A stretch of 64,000 nucleotides of DNA from Pelodera strongyloides (GCA_036852015.1 JAANDG010000021.1:124001-188000); one strand, 5' to 3'. Shown: positions 40,801 through 54,317, counted from the stretch's first letter. Notes: generated by a model not told the origin, from the letters alone. Translations and numbers: made by a program.

Positions 40801-42688
40801 AGCCCCCACATACAAAACGATTGTCGTCACTTGTCATGCACACAACAGTGCGGGAATGTCATGGAATCTACACGTATTCTATGTATTACATTAAAGCGAA
40901 CGACCGGCCGGTGTTTGAAACGCATCGTGGAGAATTCTTACGTATTTATGCTAATTTGCTCGATTTTTTATTCTAATTTATGTTCATTTGCATAAGCTGC
41001 ATAAGAATGCTGGTGTACACGTTTTGTTTCAAAAACCAGCCGGCACTTCGCTTTATGTATTATTTATTATCTCATATAATAAATCCCCCTTTTAAGGTAC
41101 CACACCGCAGATGCGATCGATATCCTGAAGCCTAAGGGTCCTTCGATGCCGACTGGGATTCTGAAGCGCTTCTCCTGGAACGTGAGCAGCGCTGTCGGGA
41201 GTAGCAGCCGAAAGATCAATTCTCGGCTGATGGAACAACACTCGAGAAGGCATTCGCAGTCGTCGACAGCGGCGTCTTCGGAATCCTTCGGATCCAGCAC
41301 ATCGGGAATATCGACGTCGAGCAGCCATGTGGAGAACCATAAGGATGAGGATGTGAGTTGAGCTGTGGTTGCAAAGCGGTGTGTCACGTCGTTTGTGATC
41401 CGAAAGGTTGCACAAATTTGCATATAAAAAATTGGAGTGCAGTTGTTCAACAATCGTTTCAAAACAACGTGTCGTACCACTTTACGTTTAATCATGAAAC
41501 TCATTTTTTTCCTCAAAAATCAGTCGGAAATGTATAGGAATATCATTGAAATGAATTTGTTCTGCAGGCTCACGGTTGGACATCATTGCTTCTTATCTGG
41601 TTTCCAATTTAAACATTTGACGCTACAAATCAATTATAGGGCAATTTCATGATAAACTACTTCCCATGTATCATTCTAACCGTCTTCATTTCAGAACAAG
41701 AGTCACGTCTCAACAATTTGCGTCGGGGAATCTCCGATGGCCGCCGGGGAAAATCTGAGCATTTCCTTGGAAACCACATCTTCCCTTTCCACTCCTACCC
41801 CTGGGACATCATCTGGACCCACGCCTACAACCTTATCAAATCAGGGACCCACCATGCCTACCATACCTTCAATAGGCTCCATAGGTTGCATACCGTACAC
41901 GGCACCCCCGCATATCTCAACCCCACCCATTGTATGCACACCTCCTACGGATAGCCCGCCCGCGAGCAGCCCGCCCACGCAAAAGTCGAGCACGTCGAGT
42001 AATTCTTCGCAGGTAAATGTGAATCTTATTTGAAGTGACAATATGTCTAAGTGTAGGAAGAAAAATAGTTTTAGGAGTGCCGTTACCTAACATACGCTTC
42101 AAAAACCGTCCGTTATATCGCTTTAAACTTTGCATCACTTTTCAGATGAGTTCCTCTTCCTCCTCAGAAACTCCCATGCCGCCTTCAACGTGTGGTGAAG
42201 AACTAACAAATGGAAAGCATCAAGAACTACTGAAGTTCATCATGGAAAACCACCTGGAGACATCGTAAGCATCAGATTTTTAAGATTTAAAGCGGTAGGC
42301 ACGTTGGTTTGTGAAGTGCTCCTTTCCGGCACATACTAGTTGCATATATTATATTGACATGAAGCTTAGCAGAAACGCTTCACAAACCATATGTCATGCC
42401 ACGCTTTATGGACTATGGTCACAAAAGGGGAAAAATAAAGAAAAAAACATGCATACACACAAGCACTGCCCCCGCACCGAAGAGTTAAAGTATATATGTA
42501 GTTTCACAATTTAATCACAATCACAATCCACACCATAATTACGCACAGTAGTCCACAAAATATGACCTAGAACAAAAAAAAAACACAAACTCAATCGAGT
42601 GCTCCCTAAATAAGGTTGTAAGGTCAAAGGTCTTGCGTAAATTCCAATTTCTTTTAGAGACAATGAGGTTGAAATCTTCTCCCTCTGA
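6574..42688 (+). CDS. rhgf-2: PLEKHG5/Tech-type RhoGEF (RBD-DH-PH), multi-exon; RHGF-2-like
   Basis: Predicted Rho guanine-nucleotide exchange factor. Exons, joined by eye with matching phases: 6584-7117 (long form) or 7760-7819 (short form), then 13564-13639, 14078-14118 (uncertain), 15567-15654, 23794-23918, 27271-27365, 30075-30183, 34544-34657, 34892-34966, 35290-35456, 35684-35846, 36048-36143, 36266-36451, 36877-36956, 37820-37874, 38360-38498, 38635-38839, 39058-39158, 39487-39617, 39986-40123, 40595-40728, 41097-41352, 41695-42012, 42146-42264, 42658-42688. That gives about 1033 residues (short) or about 1191 (long). Domain order is a ubiquitin-like RBD, DH, PH, then a Ser/Pro-rich tail. 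An RBD in front of DH-PH is typical of PLEKHG5. The family activates RhoA-type GTPases; C. elegans RHGF-2 acts on RHO-1 and binds a multi-PDZ scaffold. The symbol is given by family resemblance, not by alignment. The DH-PH exons are firm; the N-terminus and the 14.08-kb exon are less so. Confidence 0.85.
7731..7819 (+). CDS. rhgf-2: Alternative first exon (short isoform) of the RhoGEF
   Basis: The acceptor GGTAATTTAG ends at 7730. A 5' leader of about 29 bases with an in-frame TAA follows, then ATG at 7760 and 20 codons ([20 protein letters not shown]) to a good donor, CAG|GTAAGA, at 7819. It exits in phase 0, so it joins the RBD exon at 13564 without a frame change. Because of the in-frame TAA just before the ATG it cannot be an internal exon after 6574-7117. 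It is therefore best read as a second, probably trans-spliced, start. Confidence 0.6.
10590..10925. other. GC-rich segment with internal repeats
   Basis: Contains TGGCGCGCGCTGATGG, GATGGCGCGTGCTGC and repeated GAGATCGTGGCGAG, unlike the AT-rich intron around it. Similar GCGCGC-rich sequence occurs in the last glycosyltransferase intron (about 52730-52870). The minus-strand open frame here is not protein-like. Confidence 0.55.
12808..12987. mobile_element. Palindromic TTAA element, diverged
   Basis: Starts TTTAAAGGGAAATAACGGCC, ends CTGCTATTTCGTTTTAA. The arms match mainly at the termini. It lies in the first long intron. Confidence 0.65.
13862..14035. mobile_element. Palindromic element inside the RBD region
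   Basis: TTTAAAGCGGTGCAACAGCG to CTGGATGTTGTGCCGCTTTAA. It lies between the 13564 exon and the candidate 14078 exon, ending about 42 bases before the latter. A partial GTGG-type element precedes it at 13669-13803. Confidence 0.8.
14208..14256 (+). repeat. Interstitial telomeric repeat (TTAGGC), 8 copies
   Basis: Perfect head-to-tail TTAGGC units, the nematode telomere repeat. It lies in the intron after the candidate 14078-14118 exon. Confidence 0.97.
18481..18963. mobile_element. ~483-bp near-perfect palindrome, GGGATGGGCTCAC type
   Basis: It begins TTTAAAGGGATGGGCTCAC and ends with the reverse complement, GTGAGCCCATCCCTTTAAA, folding about a centre near 18722 (ACTGTAGTTTTCATCGTTTA). The two ~235-bp arms differ at only a few bases. 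It has no coding capacity, so it is a non-autonomous palindromic element inserted at TTAA. A second copy at 60190-60670 is almost identical. Confidence 0.9.
19457..19643. mobile_element. Palindromic element, GCGAAATACCGGCC type
   Basis: Ends TTTAAAGCGAAATACCGGCC and GGCCGGTAGTTCGCTTTAAA, with internal complementary tracts around CATCGTGGACAACTG and the matching right arm. About 187 bp. Clear relatives of the same type: 12808-12987, 20595-20763, 28004-28168, 40165-40346, 40890-41055 and 63575-63755, plus a short one at 11138-11234 and half copies at 8059-8125 and 56377-56545. Confidence 0.85.
20209..20289 (+). pseudogene. tRNA-like sequence, anticodon loop CTGTGAA (GTG)
   Basis: Shows a good A box (TAGCTCAACCGG), a perfect D stem (GCTC/GAGC), an anticodon loop CTGTGAA that would read His, and a B box (GGTTCGAATC) with a wobble-paired T stem GTGGG/CTCGC. 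The anticodon stem has a mismatch, the variable region is about 15 nt and the acceptor ends do not pair as they should. Most likely a tRNA pseudogene or tRNA-derived repeat rather than a working tRNA-His. Confidence 0.5.
20595..20763. mobile_element. Palindromic element, GCGAAATAACGGCTGG variant
   Basis: Begins TTTAAAGCGAAATAACGGCT and ends CGTTATTTCGCTTTAAG. It is imperfect inside, with TTTATGCTAAGTGGGG in the left half. Intronic, non-coding. Confidence 0.8.
23905..24050 (+). repeat. Minisatellite grown from the 3' end of an exon
   Basis: The end of the 23794-23918 exon and its donor (AACTCGAAAATGGT) recurs about four times immediately downstream with units such as CTCGAAAATGGTGT and TTGAAAATGG. 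Each unit brings a GT after AAAATG, as at the real donor. Confidence 0.85.
25219..25284 (-). pseudogene. tRNA-like sequence
   Basis: Read on the minus strand: A box TGGCCTAATGG and B box GGTTCGATCCC at roughly normal spacing. I cannot fold a full cloverleaf, so it is called tRNA-derived. Confidence 0.45.
26192..26880. other. Coding-like but broken stretch in an intron
   Basis: GC-richer than the intron around it. Short + strand frames ([20 protein letters not shown]; then [19 protein letters not shown] in another frame) are broken by stops and frame changes. The minus strand is also open at 26594-26851. It may be a decayed transposon or retrocopy. I recognise nothing. Confidence 0.3.
27145..27213 (-). 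repeat. Degenerate telomere-like array in an intron
   Basis: Units of GCCTAA with variants GCCGAA, GCCTCA, ACTGAG and GCCTAT. The forward reading makes a spurious PKPKPKPKP peptide. It lies just before the 27271 exon. Confidence 0.9.
28004..28168. mobile_element. Palindromic element, GCGAAACAACGGCCGG variant
   Basis: TTTAAAGCGAAACAACGGCC at the left, GGCCGCTATTTCCCTTTAA at the right; CGGTTCTTGAAACGC is complemented by GCTTCAAGAACCG. It lies in the intron between the 27.3- and 30.1-kb exons. Confidence 0.8.
28770..29796. mobile_element. ~1-kb element with complex terminal inverted repeats
   Basis: The left end, GGCCGGTTTCACAAAAATTT, is complemented by the right end, TTTGTGAAACCGGCC. A second inner pair, CCCATTTCACAAAAATTTA and TAAATCTTTGTGAAATGGG, repeats the same motif, and GGGTTAACCC-type blocks lie between. 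The interior (about 28990-29560) is AT-rich with no convincing frame. This looks like a DNA-transposon-derived non-autonomous element unrelated to the TTAA families. Confidence 0.75.
29893..30057. mobile_element. Palindromic element, GCAGTATAACAGCC type, 17 bases before an exon
   Basis: TTTAAAGCAGTATAACAGCC to GGATGTTATACCGCTTTAAA. The exon at 30075 follows almost at once, leaving AAATGATAAGACTTTCAG as the whole 3' splice region. Others of this type: 1606-1776, 13862-14035, 17308-17480, 23207-23375, 34692-34878, 47621-47808 and about 51986-52166. Confidence 0.85.
30201..30316. mobile_element. Palindromic element, GCGGTATGACACGTGG type, just after an exon
   Basis: TTTAAAGCGGTATGACACGT at the left, ACCTTTTGCTTTAAA at the right. 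It starts 18 bases after the donor of the 30075-30183 exon. Others of this type: 7147-7222, 9955-10062, 13669-13803, 17996-18118, 36486-36598, 42286-42409, 43032-43171, 43571-43675, 43751-43831 and 61603-61793. Confidence 0.8.
30939..31099. repeat. Tandem repeat, 56-bp unit, about 2.9 copies
   Basis: Unit GATCTATAAGAATTCC, then CATGTCTGCACTCTCC. The third copy is slightly diverged (TATACG, CGCGTC). It lies in the long intron before the DH exons. Confidence 0.95.
31204..31325. repeat. (CT)n-rich microsatellite
   Basis: CT dinucleotides with scattered G and C. Similar tracts: 8479-8558, 11920-12004, 16015-16107 (GA), 16210-16262, 45323-45395 (GA) and 57114-57275. Ser/Leu-repeat reading frames across them are artefacts. 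Confidence 0.95.
31820..31870. repeat. (TTAG)n microsatellite
   Basis: About 12 units of AGTT/TTAG without interruption; followed by CT-rich sequence to about 31940. Confidence 0.95.
34117..34462. mobile_element. GCGAAATACCG-type element with a nested palindrome
   Basis: The outer element starts TTAAAGCGAAATACCGACCG and ends AACCGGCCGTTTTATTGCTTTAA. Within it, 34180-34350 is a separate near-perfect palindrome flanked by TTAA. It has two ~78-base arms beginning AGCGAAATGCCAGCTCC and a loop of about 8 bases around TCCACGG. It lies about 80 bases upstream of the DH-region acceptor at 34543. Confidence 0.88.
34692..34878. mobile_element. Palindromic element filling a DH intron
   Basis: TTTAAAGCTGTATAACACTC to CCGTTCCATCGCTTTAAA. 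It occupies 187 of the 234 bases of the intron 34658-34891, leaving 34 bases on the donor side and 13 on the acceptor side. Confidence 0.85.
35856..36020. repeat. Partial tandem repeat in a DH intron
   Basis: GTTTAATGTATTTACC and TTACTGAGGTTAG each occur twice, with TACCGTA-rich sequence between. They lie within intron 35847-36047, close to both splice sites. Confidence 0.8.
36634..36667 (+). pseudogene. Broken copy of an exon end plus donor
   Basis: GATCACGAGGAGTATGAAAG then GGTGGGCGA copies the end of the 36266-36451 exon and its donor (GACCATGAGGAGTATGAAAA, GGTGGGCGA) with a few changes, 207 bases downstream in the next intron. The rest of the exon is not copied. Confidence 0.85.
37139..37625. 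mobile_element. Palindromic TTAA element in a PH-domain intron of the RhoGEF
   Basis: Ends TTAAAGGGATAGGTTCACC and GGTGAACCTATCCCTTTAA, with arms of about 230 bp complementary almost throughout (for example GAATTGCACC against GGTGCAATTC). It fills more than half of the 863-bp intron 36957-37819. Its termini are related to, but distinct from, the 18.5-kb type. Confidence 0.88.
38254..38312 (+). pseudogene. Broken copy of a PH-domain exon
   Basis: TTTAGGTCGTTGTGCACTGT and the following TTCTTGACGGATATGTTCC copy the start of the 38360-38498 exon including an acceptor-like AG, then diverge after ATGTGCAAG into an element end (CACGTGCCATACCACTTTAA). It has no donor of its own at the matching place. 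Confidence 0.85.
38901..38955 (+). repeat. Interstitial telomeric repeat (TTAGGC), 9 copies, in an intron
   Basis: Perfect TTAGGC array within the 218-base intron 38840-39057 of the RhoGEF, about a quarter of the intron. TTAGGC gives the transcript extra AG dinucleotides upstream of the real acceptor. Confidence 0.97.
40165..40346. mobile_element. Palindromic TTAA element abutting a second element
   Basis: CTTAAAGCGATATAACAACC to GCCGGTATTTCGCTTTAAA. The terminal TTTAAA at 40341-40346 also begins the next element (TTTAAAACGATATAACGACT to GGTTATTATACGGCTATA, about 40341-40485). Both lie in the intron before the 40595 exon. Confidence 0.8.
40890..41055. mobile_element. Palindromic TTAA element just upstream of the 41097 exon
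   Basis: ATTAAAGCGAACGACCGGCC to CCGGCACTTCGCTTTAT. The right terminus ends about 40 bases before the acceptor. It has lost its final A. Confidence 0.78.
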
Positions 42689-43031
42689 GGAAATGTTCTA
42701 CAGTTTCAACACAGTTGAAACGAACTCCAGAATAGTTCGCTAAAAGCCTAAGCCACAAACTACAGCTAGCTTACAAATAACCGGCATAATACAAACTACA
42801 GGCTACATGTAATCTCTAAGTTTCTCTCGCTTACACAGTCTCTCTCACCCACTTCTGTTCTATGCTAATTTTACATGTGTACTAACTGGAGTGCCGTTTT
42901 CAGAGACGTCTAACAAGGAGCTAAACTGCCAGAGCACCAACTCCAGCGTGTCCCGTATAACAATAACAAATGTTCCATAACGTGCCGTCTGTATATGTGA
43001 GTTGAAAACACTACCTAGCCCGGAGATTCCG

Positions 43032-43831
43032 TTAAAGCGGTATGGCACGTGGTTTTGAAGCCAAGGCATTATGTGTCTTTTCCAGCACAGTATTGAAAGT
43101 AATTTGCATAGAATACCTGGAATTTCCGTTGTGAAGCAAGTGATCACAACCACGCGGTGTACCGCTTTTAATTCGTTTATAAAAGACCATTTATTTATTA
43201 AACTCTAGGTAAACCGTAAACATGTTTATTTATTTGTTTCCAACATGGCTACTTATAATCAATATCGCATTTATATATTGCATAACATAACTTCGGTCGC
43301 TTATTTATTTCCCACGTTATAATATGTTTCTGTTATCATTTTTCTACTTACAACAACGAAAACGACGGTACTATCTTATATGCAAATGAGGGTTGTCTTT
43401 ATTCTTGACTGAAGTCTTATATTCTGCCTCACCGCTGCCATATTTATTAACATTTATAGCGTGAAATTAATAATCTCAGTATTCTGTAAAAGTGTCTTGT
43501 TTGAATCCCTACCGATGGGTAGCCATTAATATACATTCGTGCTTATTTATAATATTTTTGCCACACTTACTTAAAGCGGTATTGCACGTGTTTTTGAACA
43601 ACTTGCGTATAAGACATTTGAATTGAACGCCGTGTGGATAGCATATGTTTCAAAGCCACGTGTTATACTACTTTATTGTTTTATATCTTACGTATTGCAA
43701 GCTGAGGCCGGTCGTGTGAAGATCTTTTGAACAACTAACTGCACTGGGATTCAAGCGGTATGGCTCGTGGTTTGTGAACCACGTGCGGGACACCTGCCTT
43801 CTTGGAAGAACCACGAACCATACCGCTTTAA
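43032..43831. mobile_element. Cluster of three GCGGTATGGCACGTGG-type palindromes
   Basis: 43032-43171 (GTTAAAGCGGTATGGCACGT / GCGGTGTACCGCTTTTAA), 43571-43675 (TTAAAGCGGTATTGCACGTG / CCACGTGTTATACTACTTTA) and 43751-43831, only 81 bp (CAAGCGGTATGGCTCGTGG / CCACGAACCATACCGCTTTAA). The last is a compact hairpin. Intergenic, downstream of the RhoGEF. Confidence 0.78.
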
Positions 43832-46189
43832 CCGATTAAATTAGAATTATCATCGACATGTCTCAGCTCTCCATTATATTCATGTGCAATTATGCTTTGC
43901 AATAATTTTCTCACAAATTGCATTTTCTGCATCGTGTTACTGTAACATATAATATTTTATATCATAATTAGGTCATAGTGGCCCTACTAGATTAATTGCT
44001 TGTAATTACTCAGTAATTTATGCAAATCGCAGTTATTTTTACTGTTCCATAATGCCAATAATTGAATGTGATATGATATTTGTCTACTTGTTTTGTCATT
44101 TTATTTTGCCAATAAATTTGCGTACTAATAGATAGAAAACTGTAAATATTCATATATGCTTCCACTTTTTTGTTAGTGTTTTATTTTATTTGTATAAAAT
44201 AGCTTGACCTAATTTATTCATGGTTCGCATGATGGTAGTGTACAAGTAAAAGTAATTCACTGTCTTGATAAAGGTAATAATATTCGGTTAATAAAATGTT
44301 TTTATTATTTTGTTTCAAATGGTTGTTTATATTCATGTGTGTTGGTGATGTGAATCGTATGAAACATAACACAAACACTAAATATCGCAATCATAGGAAA
44401 TGGGTGAACCAGTTTGGATACAGTTCGCTGGTGTTTTCGTGGGCCTGCCCATGTGATGGCCAATTCGCGACCAACTCGCGACTAATTTTCATCGAAAACG
44501 GTCACCAGATGGTCATGAAATGATCACGAACCAGTCACCAGATGGGAAAATTAGGGCTTCGGGGTATTGTTGTATCATACTGTATGTCTTTGTGGAGCTC
44601 TTATTTGCGTATTTCTCCGAGTGTTGTTGTTCCGAGTCCGCATTTGGATGAGCTTATGGTGCATATGCATTTGTGGGGTTATGCAAATTTGTCTTTTCTA
44701 AATCGATGACAGTTGGCTGGGGTGGAAATCTTCCTTGTGTTCACGTTTTGGATCACCCGATTTCTGCTCCTGTGGGTGTTGAAAGTTGAACCAATTGTCT
44801 ATTGATGGGGCAAGTTGAATAGTATGAATCAGTTTGTCTGGCGAGTGTTTGTCGGGGAGCATGAACTGCGATGTTGTAAACAGAAGTTCGTCGGGGATAT
44901 CAACTTCAACTCAGAAGTAGCGCAGGAACTTTGTGCGGTGTCCACGCGGTGTGTGCGGAGTTTCATCGCATGCGGTGTCTGTGCGGACATGTGGTGATGT
45001 GAAAAATTATCCCCGCTGGCTCATTTTTGTTTACAAACCCTTTCCGACAATTCTCCGTAATCGGATCGGGGAAAAGAATGCAGAATTTTAGCCAATTACA
45101 CTGAAATTCTACTCGGAAAATTGTCGGTGGTCTACTTTCGCAGAAAAGCGTGTAAAACTGTAACAGGGTAGGAATTGATAAAATCACGAAACAAACTTAC
45201 TGTTTGCGGATAGAGTAATGTAAAAAGAAATCATCTTGTAATGGAATTGGTAAACTTTTATTTTACTTCTGTAAACAAGTCCTATCTTTGCGCAGCGAAT
45301 TCGCCGTAAATTAATAGATGTGTTGAGAGAGAGAGGCAGAGAGAGAGAGAGAGTGATAGACAGAGAGAGAGAAATAGAGATAGGGGGAGAAAGATCAAGG
45401 TATTAGTTGTAGAGGACTGTGTGCAGAGATGAATAGTAGGTCATATCTAGAACGAAATGGAAAACTAGAGGAACACCTCTTATGTGCAATCCTTTCGTTC
45501 TCACTCGCTACTAAAAAGGATGTGCTAAACTTCCATTTCCCTCAATTTAAAGCGGTATTTTATGCTGTTTTGAAGTGTATTCTGTATAATTGCTTTTCAT
45601 GTGTTGTGTGTACTCGATGCGATTCAGAAACCGGCCGGTATTTCGCTTTAAGTCAGGCCGAGAGTAAGAATTGAGAATTTGTTTCCTATGTTATATTGTT
45701 ATATAAAGTTATACATCTTAGCGGTGGCTCGCAAAACAAATTCTTTCTTGGCATACTTCAGTGAAACGCTACGTGTGTAATTTTTACAATTGCTTTATTT
45801 TTTAAAGTAGTATTTCGGCACTTCTAAGGAGCCTTTGTCTGTATGAAGGACATGCAAACTTATTGTTGTGTGCAGTAATACATAGAGTATGACTAGTCAA
45901 GTGCTTTATTATACACTTGCTAGGGGTTCTTGAGGAAATATATTGCATTGTTTGCTTGGGTTTTGGTGTTACATTTAAAGGGATATGCCCACGAGAAAAA
46001 AGTTCTCCTCAATTTACTTGCGCAGAATGTCCGGAATTTCAGAAATATTACTGTGAAAACCGCATTTCTTTGCATCTAGAACTCGCAGATATATTCTATG
46101 CTAAACAGTTCGGCCAGGCGCCGTAGTCAGAAACTAAGGATAAGAAACAAGCAAATGCGGTCCCCTGTTTGTATGATTTGTATGATGTT

Positions 46190-46326
46190 GTCCTTGTCCT
46201 TACCGCACCAACATCGTAGGATACCTTTTTTGGTTTGCAAGCTAATGGCCACTACCTCAAGGACTTTTCTTATTTGGCAATGACCGTACGACTCGTTGAT
46301 CCAATAAACATTTATCTTATTATATA
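46190..46326 (+). repeat. Second copy of the ATT-tailed dispersed repeat
   Basis: CTTACCGCACCAACATCGTA through TACGACTCGTTGATCCAATA to a TTATCTTATTATATAA tail. About 80% alike the 57.5-kb copy by eye. Confidence 0.7.
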
Positions 46327-47013
46327 ACACAAACACTCAAACAAGACATAAAGAAAAGTTCTAGAGAAAGGCTAATTTTAATGCTCGCAAAAGATTCGAA
46401 CTAGTTTTTTTTCTATGTTTGTATGACGTGCGTTACATTCTAGGTTCCCACCGTGCTCTTTATTATTTGTCTGTTCACAAATAAGTGAGTGACCTCCGCA
46501 GGTTTACCGGCGCAAGGCAGGTTCTTCTCTCTCTCTCTGTGCAACAAAACGATTACCGCCAGAACCTAGTTGACGCAAAGGACTCATTTTAGATACAATC
46601 GATCTGTTCACTAGATTTAGTGAACTCAAAAATCTTTGAGTTCTAAATTATTTGTCTTACTTATTTCTTAATAATGTCTTATCCGAAAGAAATTTGTAGT
46701 GTGTCATTTTTTTCACAAAGAAACGAGCGCCCTGCTTCAATCAACTTTGTATCGCTCATAAGTCACGATTTAATAAATAAATAAATATAATAAGTCACGA
46801 TTGCACTATTTTATATTTCTGTCGTCACCTACGATTCCTATCGATATTTTAGGGATTAGAATAATAACAATTATACAATTAGACAGGATAGTTTTTTCTG
46901 TCTGACCTACTTATTAACCTTTATATTTATTATTATTATTTATTATTAAATGTTAAATATTATTTTATTGAAACAATTCTGTACATCTTTAAAAGGTTTG
47001 AAAATTGGAAAAA

Positions 47014-47015
<2 letters not shown>

Positions 47016-47075
<60 letters not shown>
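47016..47075. repeat. Poly-A tract
   Basis: About 60 A residues. Comparable runs: 54615-54699, 57836-57860, 59190-59375 (with scattered G), and poly-T at 55164-55191 and 56546-56597. Confidence 0.95.
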
Positions 47076-47078
<3 letters not shown>

Positions 47079-47620
47079 GAAAAAATTGCATGCTTCCATA
47101 TTTGACACGGAGAATAGTCTATATCGTAGTGTGCTCGTTATTCCCTTCCTTTCATCATACGATATACAATAGGCTGCGAAACGATTGAGATACCTCACGA
47201 ATAGAGACCACTTGAGATAGACCTAGATACACAAATAAAATCGACCCGCTTCGGACCTTTTATACGTTTATACGCACTCTATTCACTTTAAACGATTAAA
47301 GCGGTACGGTGCGTGGTTTTCGAAAGTACTATGCAAAGCGTGTTCCATTCCGTGCATGAAAAAGAAAAGCCGCACGATATTGAAAAGCATAAGCACAGGC
47401 AAATGTTTGCCTTTATGAAAAATCTCAAGTGCATCCGTAAATATAGTTCTCGAATCATGAATTATTCCTTTCATTTGAGACTGTTTTATTATTCAATTTT
47501 CATGCCGTTTGCTTTTTAGCTATTGACATAGTTTCCGAATTGAATGAAATTTCTAGACGCAACAAACGCGGCGTTATGGAAAATGGAAAGTCAACAAGAG
47601 CCTTGCTACCGAATATTTTA

Positions 47621-47922
47621 TTTAAAGCGGCCTAACATCCGGTTTTAGCAACGTATGTTGAATAACTGCATTCCCATACATTATATGCAAACGAGGATGA
47701 TTAAAAAATGACCCAATTAAAGCTCACTTTGCATAAATACATAGAAATGCAGTTGTCCAACATACGTTTCAAAATAATATTAAGAACCTGCTGTTATACA
47801 GCTTTAAAGGGTCGTGCTCACAATCAGGAGAAAATCAATGCACTAAAATTATTACAATATCTAGGTATAAGCATAACCAGAATTTTTCAGGATATTAATT
47901 TTATCGTGGGCCTGACCCTTTG
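47621..47922. mobile_element. Two abutting palindromic elements sharing TTTAAA
   Basis: 47621-47808 runs from TTTAAAGCGGCCTAACATCC to CTGCTGTTATACAGCTTTAAA. Its last six bases start a ~120-bp element (TTTAAAGGGTCGTGCTCAC to GTGGGCCTGACCCTTTGA). This pair lies just upstream of the glycosyltransferase start. Confidence 0.8.
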
Positions 47923-47968
47923 AGGATACTTTCTAATAAGGATGCAACAAAAGTTCGATAAATTCCAG

Positions 47969-53001
<5,033 letters not shown>

Positions 53002-53035
53002 TTAATAATTACTGGCTAAGCCTAAGCCTAAGCCT

Positions 53036-53106
53036 GGCAACTAGCAGGACTCGAACCCGCAACCTATCACTCGACGGTTCAGCGCTTTGCCAATTGCGCA
53101 ATTGAC
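53036..53106 (-). pseudogene. tRNA-like sequence beside a telomeric repeat
   Basis: Minus strand: A-box-like TTGCGCAATTGGC, a well-paired T arm (GCGGG TTCGAGT CCTGC) and an acceptor-like GTCAATT/AGTTGCC with one mismatch. The anticodon arm is not normal. It sits directly between GCCTAA units and the 3' flank of the glycosyltransferase gene. Confidence 0.45.
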
Positions 53107-54174
53107 ATGAGAACCGCGAACTTTTGAAGTATAACTACAAACGTACAAACTACATATTTTTACATATTAAATTAAACTACAAAATTAAAGCAAAGTAACT
53201 ACAAACCAACTTGTAGCCTTCGAAAGTTTTAAGCATTCATTTTCACAAGTATTTCACTTTTGTTCGATTTTTACGGGTTTTCTTATATTACGGGGCAAGT
53301 ACTTTGGTTGCTATGATTCTTTTAATAAATCTTTTTTATTATTGTGAATAAATTGGTAAAACTTCTTCAGAATAAAATAATCTTAACCGCCTTGCTAACA
53401 ATAAGTCATTAATAATAAGCATATTAATTAGTAATAAGCATACAAAATTTAAATGTTTAAAGTGTAAATTAAAGAAAAATCCTAATTCTACATTTTCAGT
53501 GTTTTTCGGTGTATCTCAATAGCGGGCCGGATTTCACTAACCTAACTCAATTGGGAACCATTCCCCCAGCTTCTTTTGGACTTTTTTTTTTGGATTTGCC
53601 CAAACAAAACTTGAGAAGTACCTGGTGAAATTCTTTCACTCTGTTTCCATTGATTTATATTGTTTTCATAGAATTTTTAGAATATCCCTAAAGGATCGCA
53701 GTCACTGTAAACTCGTCGTCTTTATTCGTTTTTCATTAATTATTCAAATATGTGAAGAAAAATACGGTTCCAACGCCAAAGTACAGCAAAACTGAACTCA
53801 GGCTCAGGGAGAGAAATCACTCCGTATGAGCTGCGTTCGTTTTTGGCGGGCCGCCCAGCGAAAATAATGGCGGACCGCCTGTCCACCTGCATGGCGGATG
53901 TGTCAATTGCATAATTTTCGCTAGGCGCTTCGCTGTTTTGCTACAAATAGTGTAGCATCCCCTCTCGCCGGAGAGACGCAGACAAGAGAGAATATTAAAC
54001 CACGCTATAAACTACGAATTAATAATAAACACACCACACAAATAAACCGTATTCATAGACAACAAATGATGCGCGAATTCTTTTATAGGTTAAAACAATA
54101 AGCAAACAACAATAACCACAACGTTCAGTGCAGAAGTCCAAGACTTCAACACTTCGCTAAATGCCTCTACCAGA

Positions 54175-54317
54175 GGCCGTATTCACCAACACACGCAGGG
54201 AACCCTCCCTGGCCTCCCAAGGAGGCTAAAGAGTGAGTAGGGAGTGCGAGAGCAGGAGATTCAGCGCGCACTTGAGCCTAGGGAGGGCTCCCTGTGTGTT
54301 GGTGAATACGGCCTACG
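54175..54317. mobile_element. 143-bp palindromic element
   Basis: AGGCCGTATTCACCAACACA at the left and TGTGTTGGTGAATACGGCCT at the right, with further pairing of GGGAACCCTCCCTGG and CCTAGGGAGGGCTCCC. Intergenic; GC-richer than its surroundings. Confidence 0.85.

Larger units (their letters stand above)
39058..42688 (+). other. Ser/Pro-rich C-terminal tail with possible PDZ ligand
   Basis: Eight exons (39058-39158, 39487-39617, 39986-40123, 40595-40728, 41097-41352, 41695-42012, 42146-42264, 42658-42688). The tail is low complexity: Ser/Pro runs, [32 protein letters not shown]. One block, [13 protein letters not shown] followed by [20 protein letters not shown], looks conserved and may be functional. 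The last exon adds DNEVEIFSL and stops at 42686-42688. IFSL has hydrophobic residues at positions -2 and 0, the class II PDZ-ligand pattern. C. elegans RHGF-2 is known to bind the multi-PDZ protein MPZ-1, which would suit this ending. Whether IFSL is that site is my inference. Confidence 0.8.
42689..47968. other. Intergenic region between the RhoGEF and the glycosyltransferase
   Basis: Holds palindromic elements (43.0-43.8 kb, 45.5-45.65 kb, 47.6-47.9 kb), a GTCACCAGATGG-type repeat (about 44440-44545), a GA microsatellite, a poly-A run and one ATT-tailed repeat. A G-rich stretch at 44630-45000 has a 60-codon frame (VWRVFVGEHELRCCKQKF) without splice support. I see no gene. Confidence 0.6.

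Noticed and set aside
41649..41954. Overlapping open frame starting [13 protein letters not shown] at 41.6-41.9 kb
   Set aside because: It is a shadow of the RhoGEF exon 41695-42012, whose frame continues in phase on both sides.
44815..44997. 60-codon G-rich frame (VWRVFVGEHELRCC) as a gene
   Set aside because: Single short frame, no splice signals or domain; could be a decayed repeat, so not listed as a CDS.
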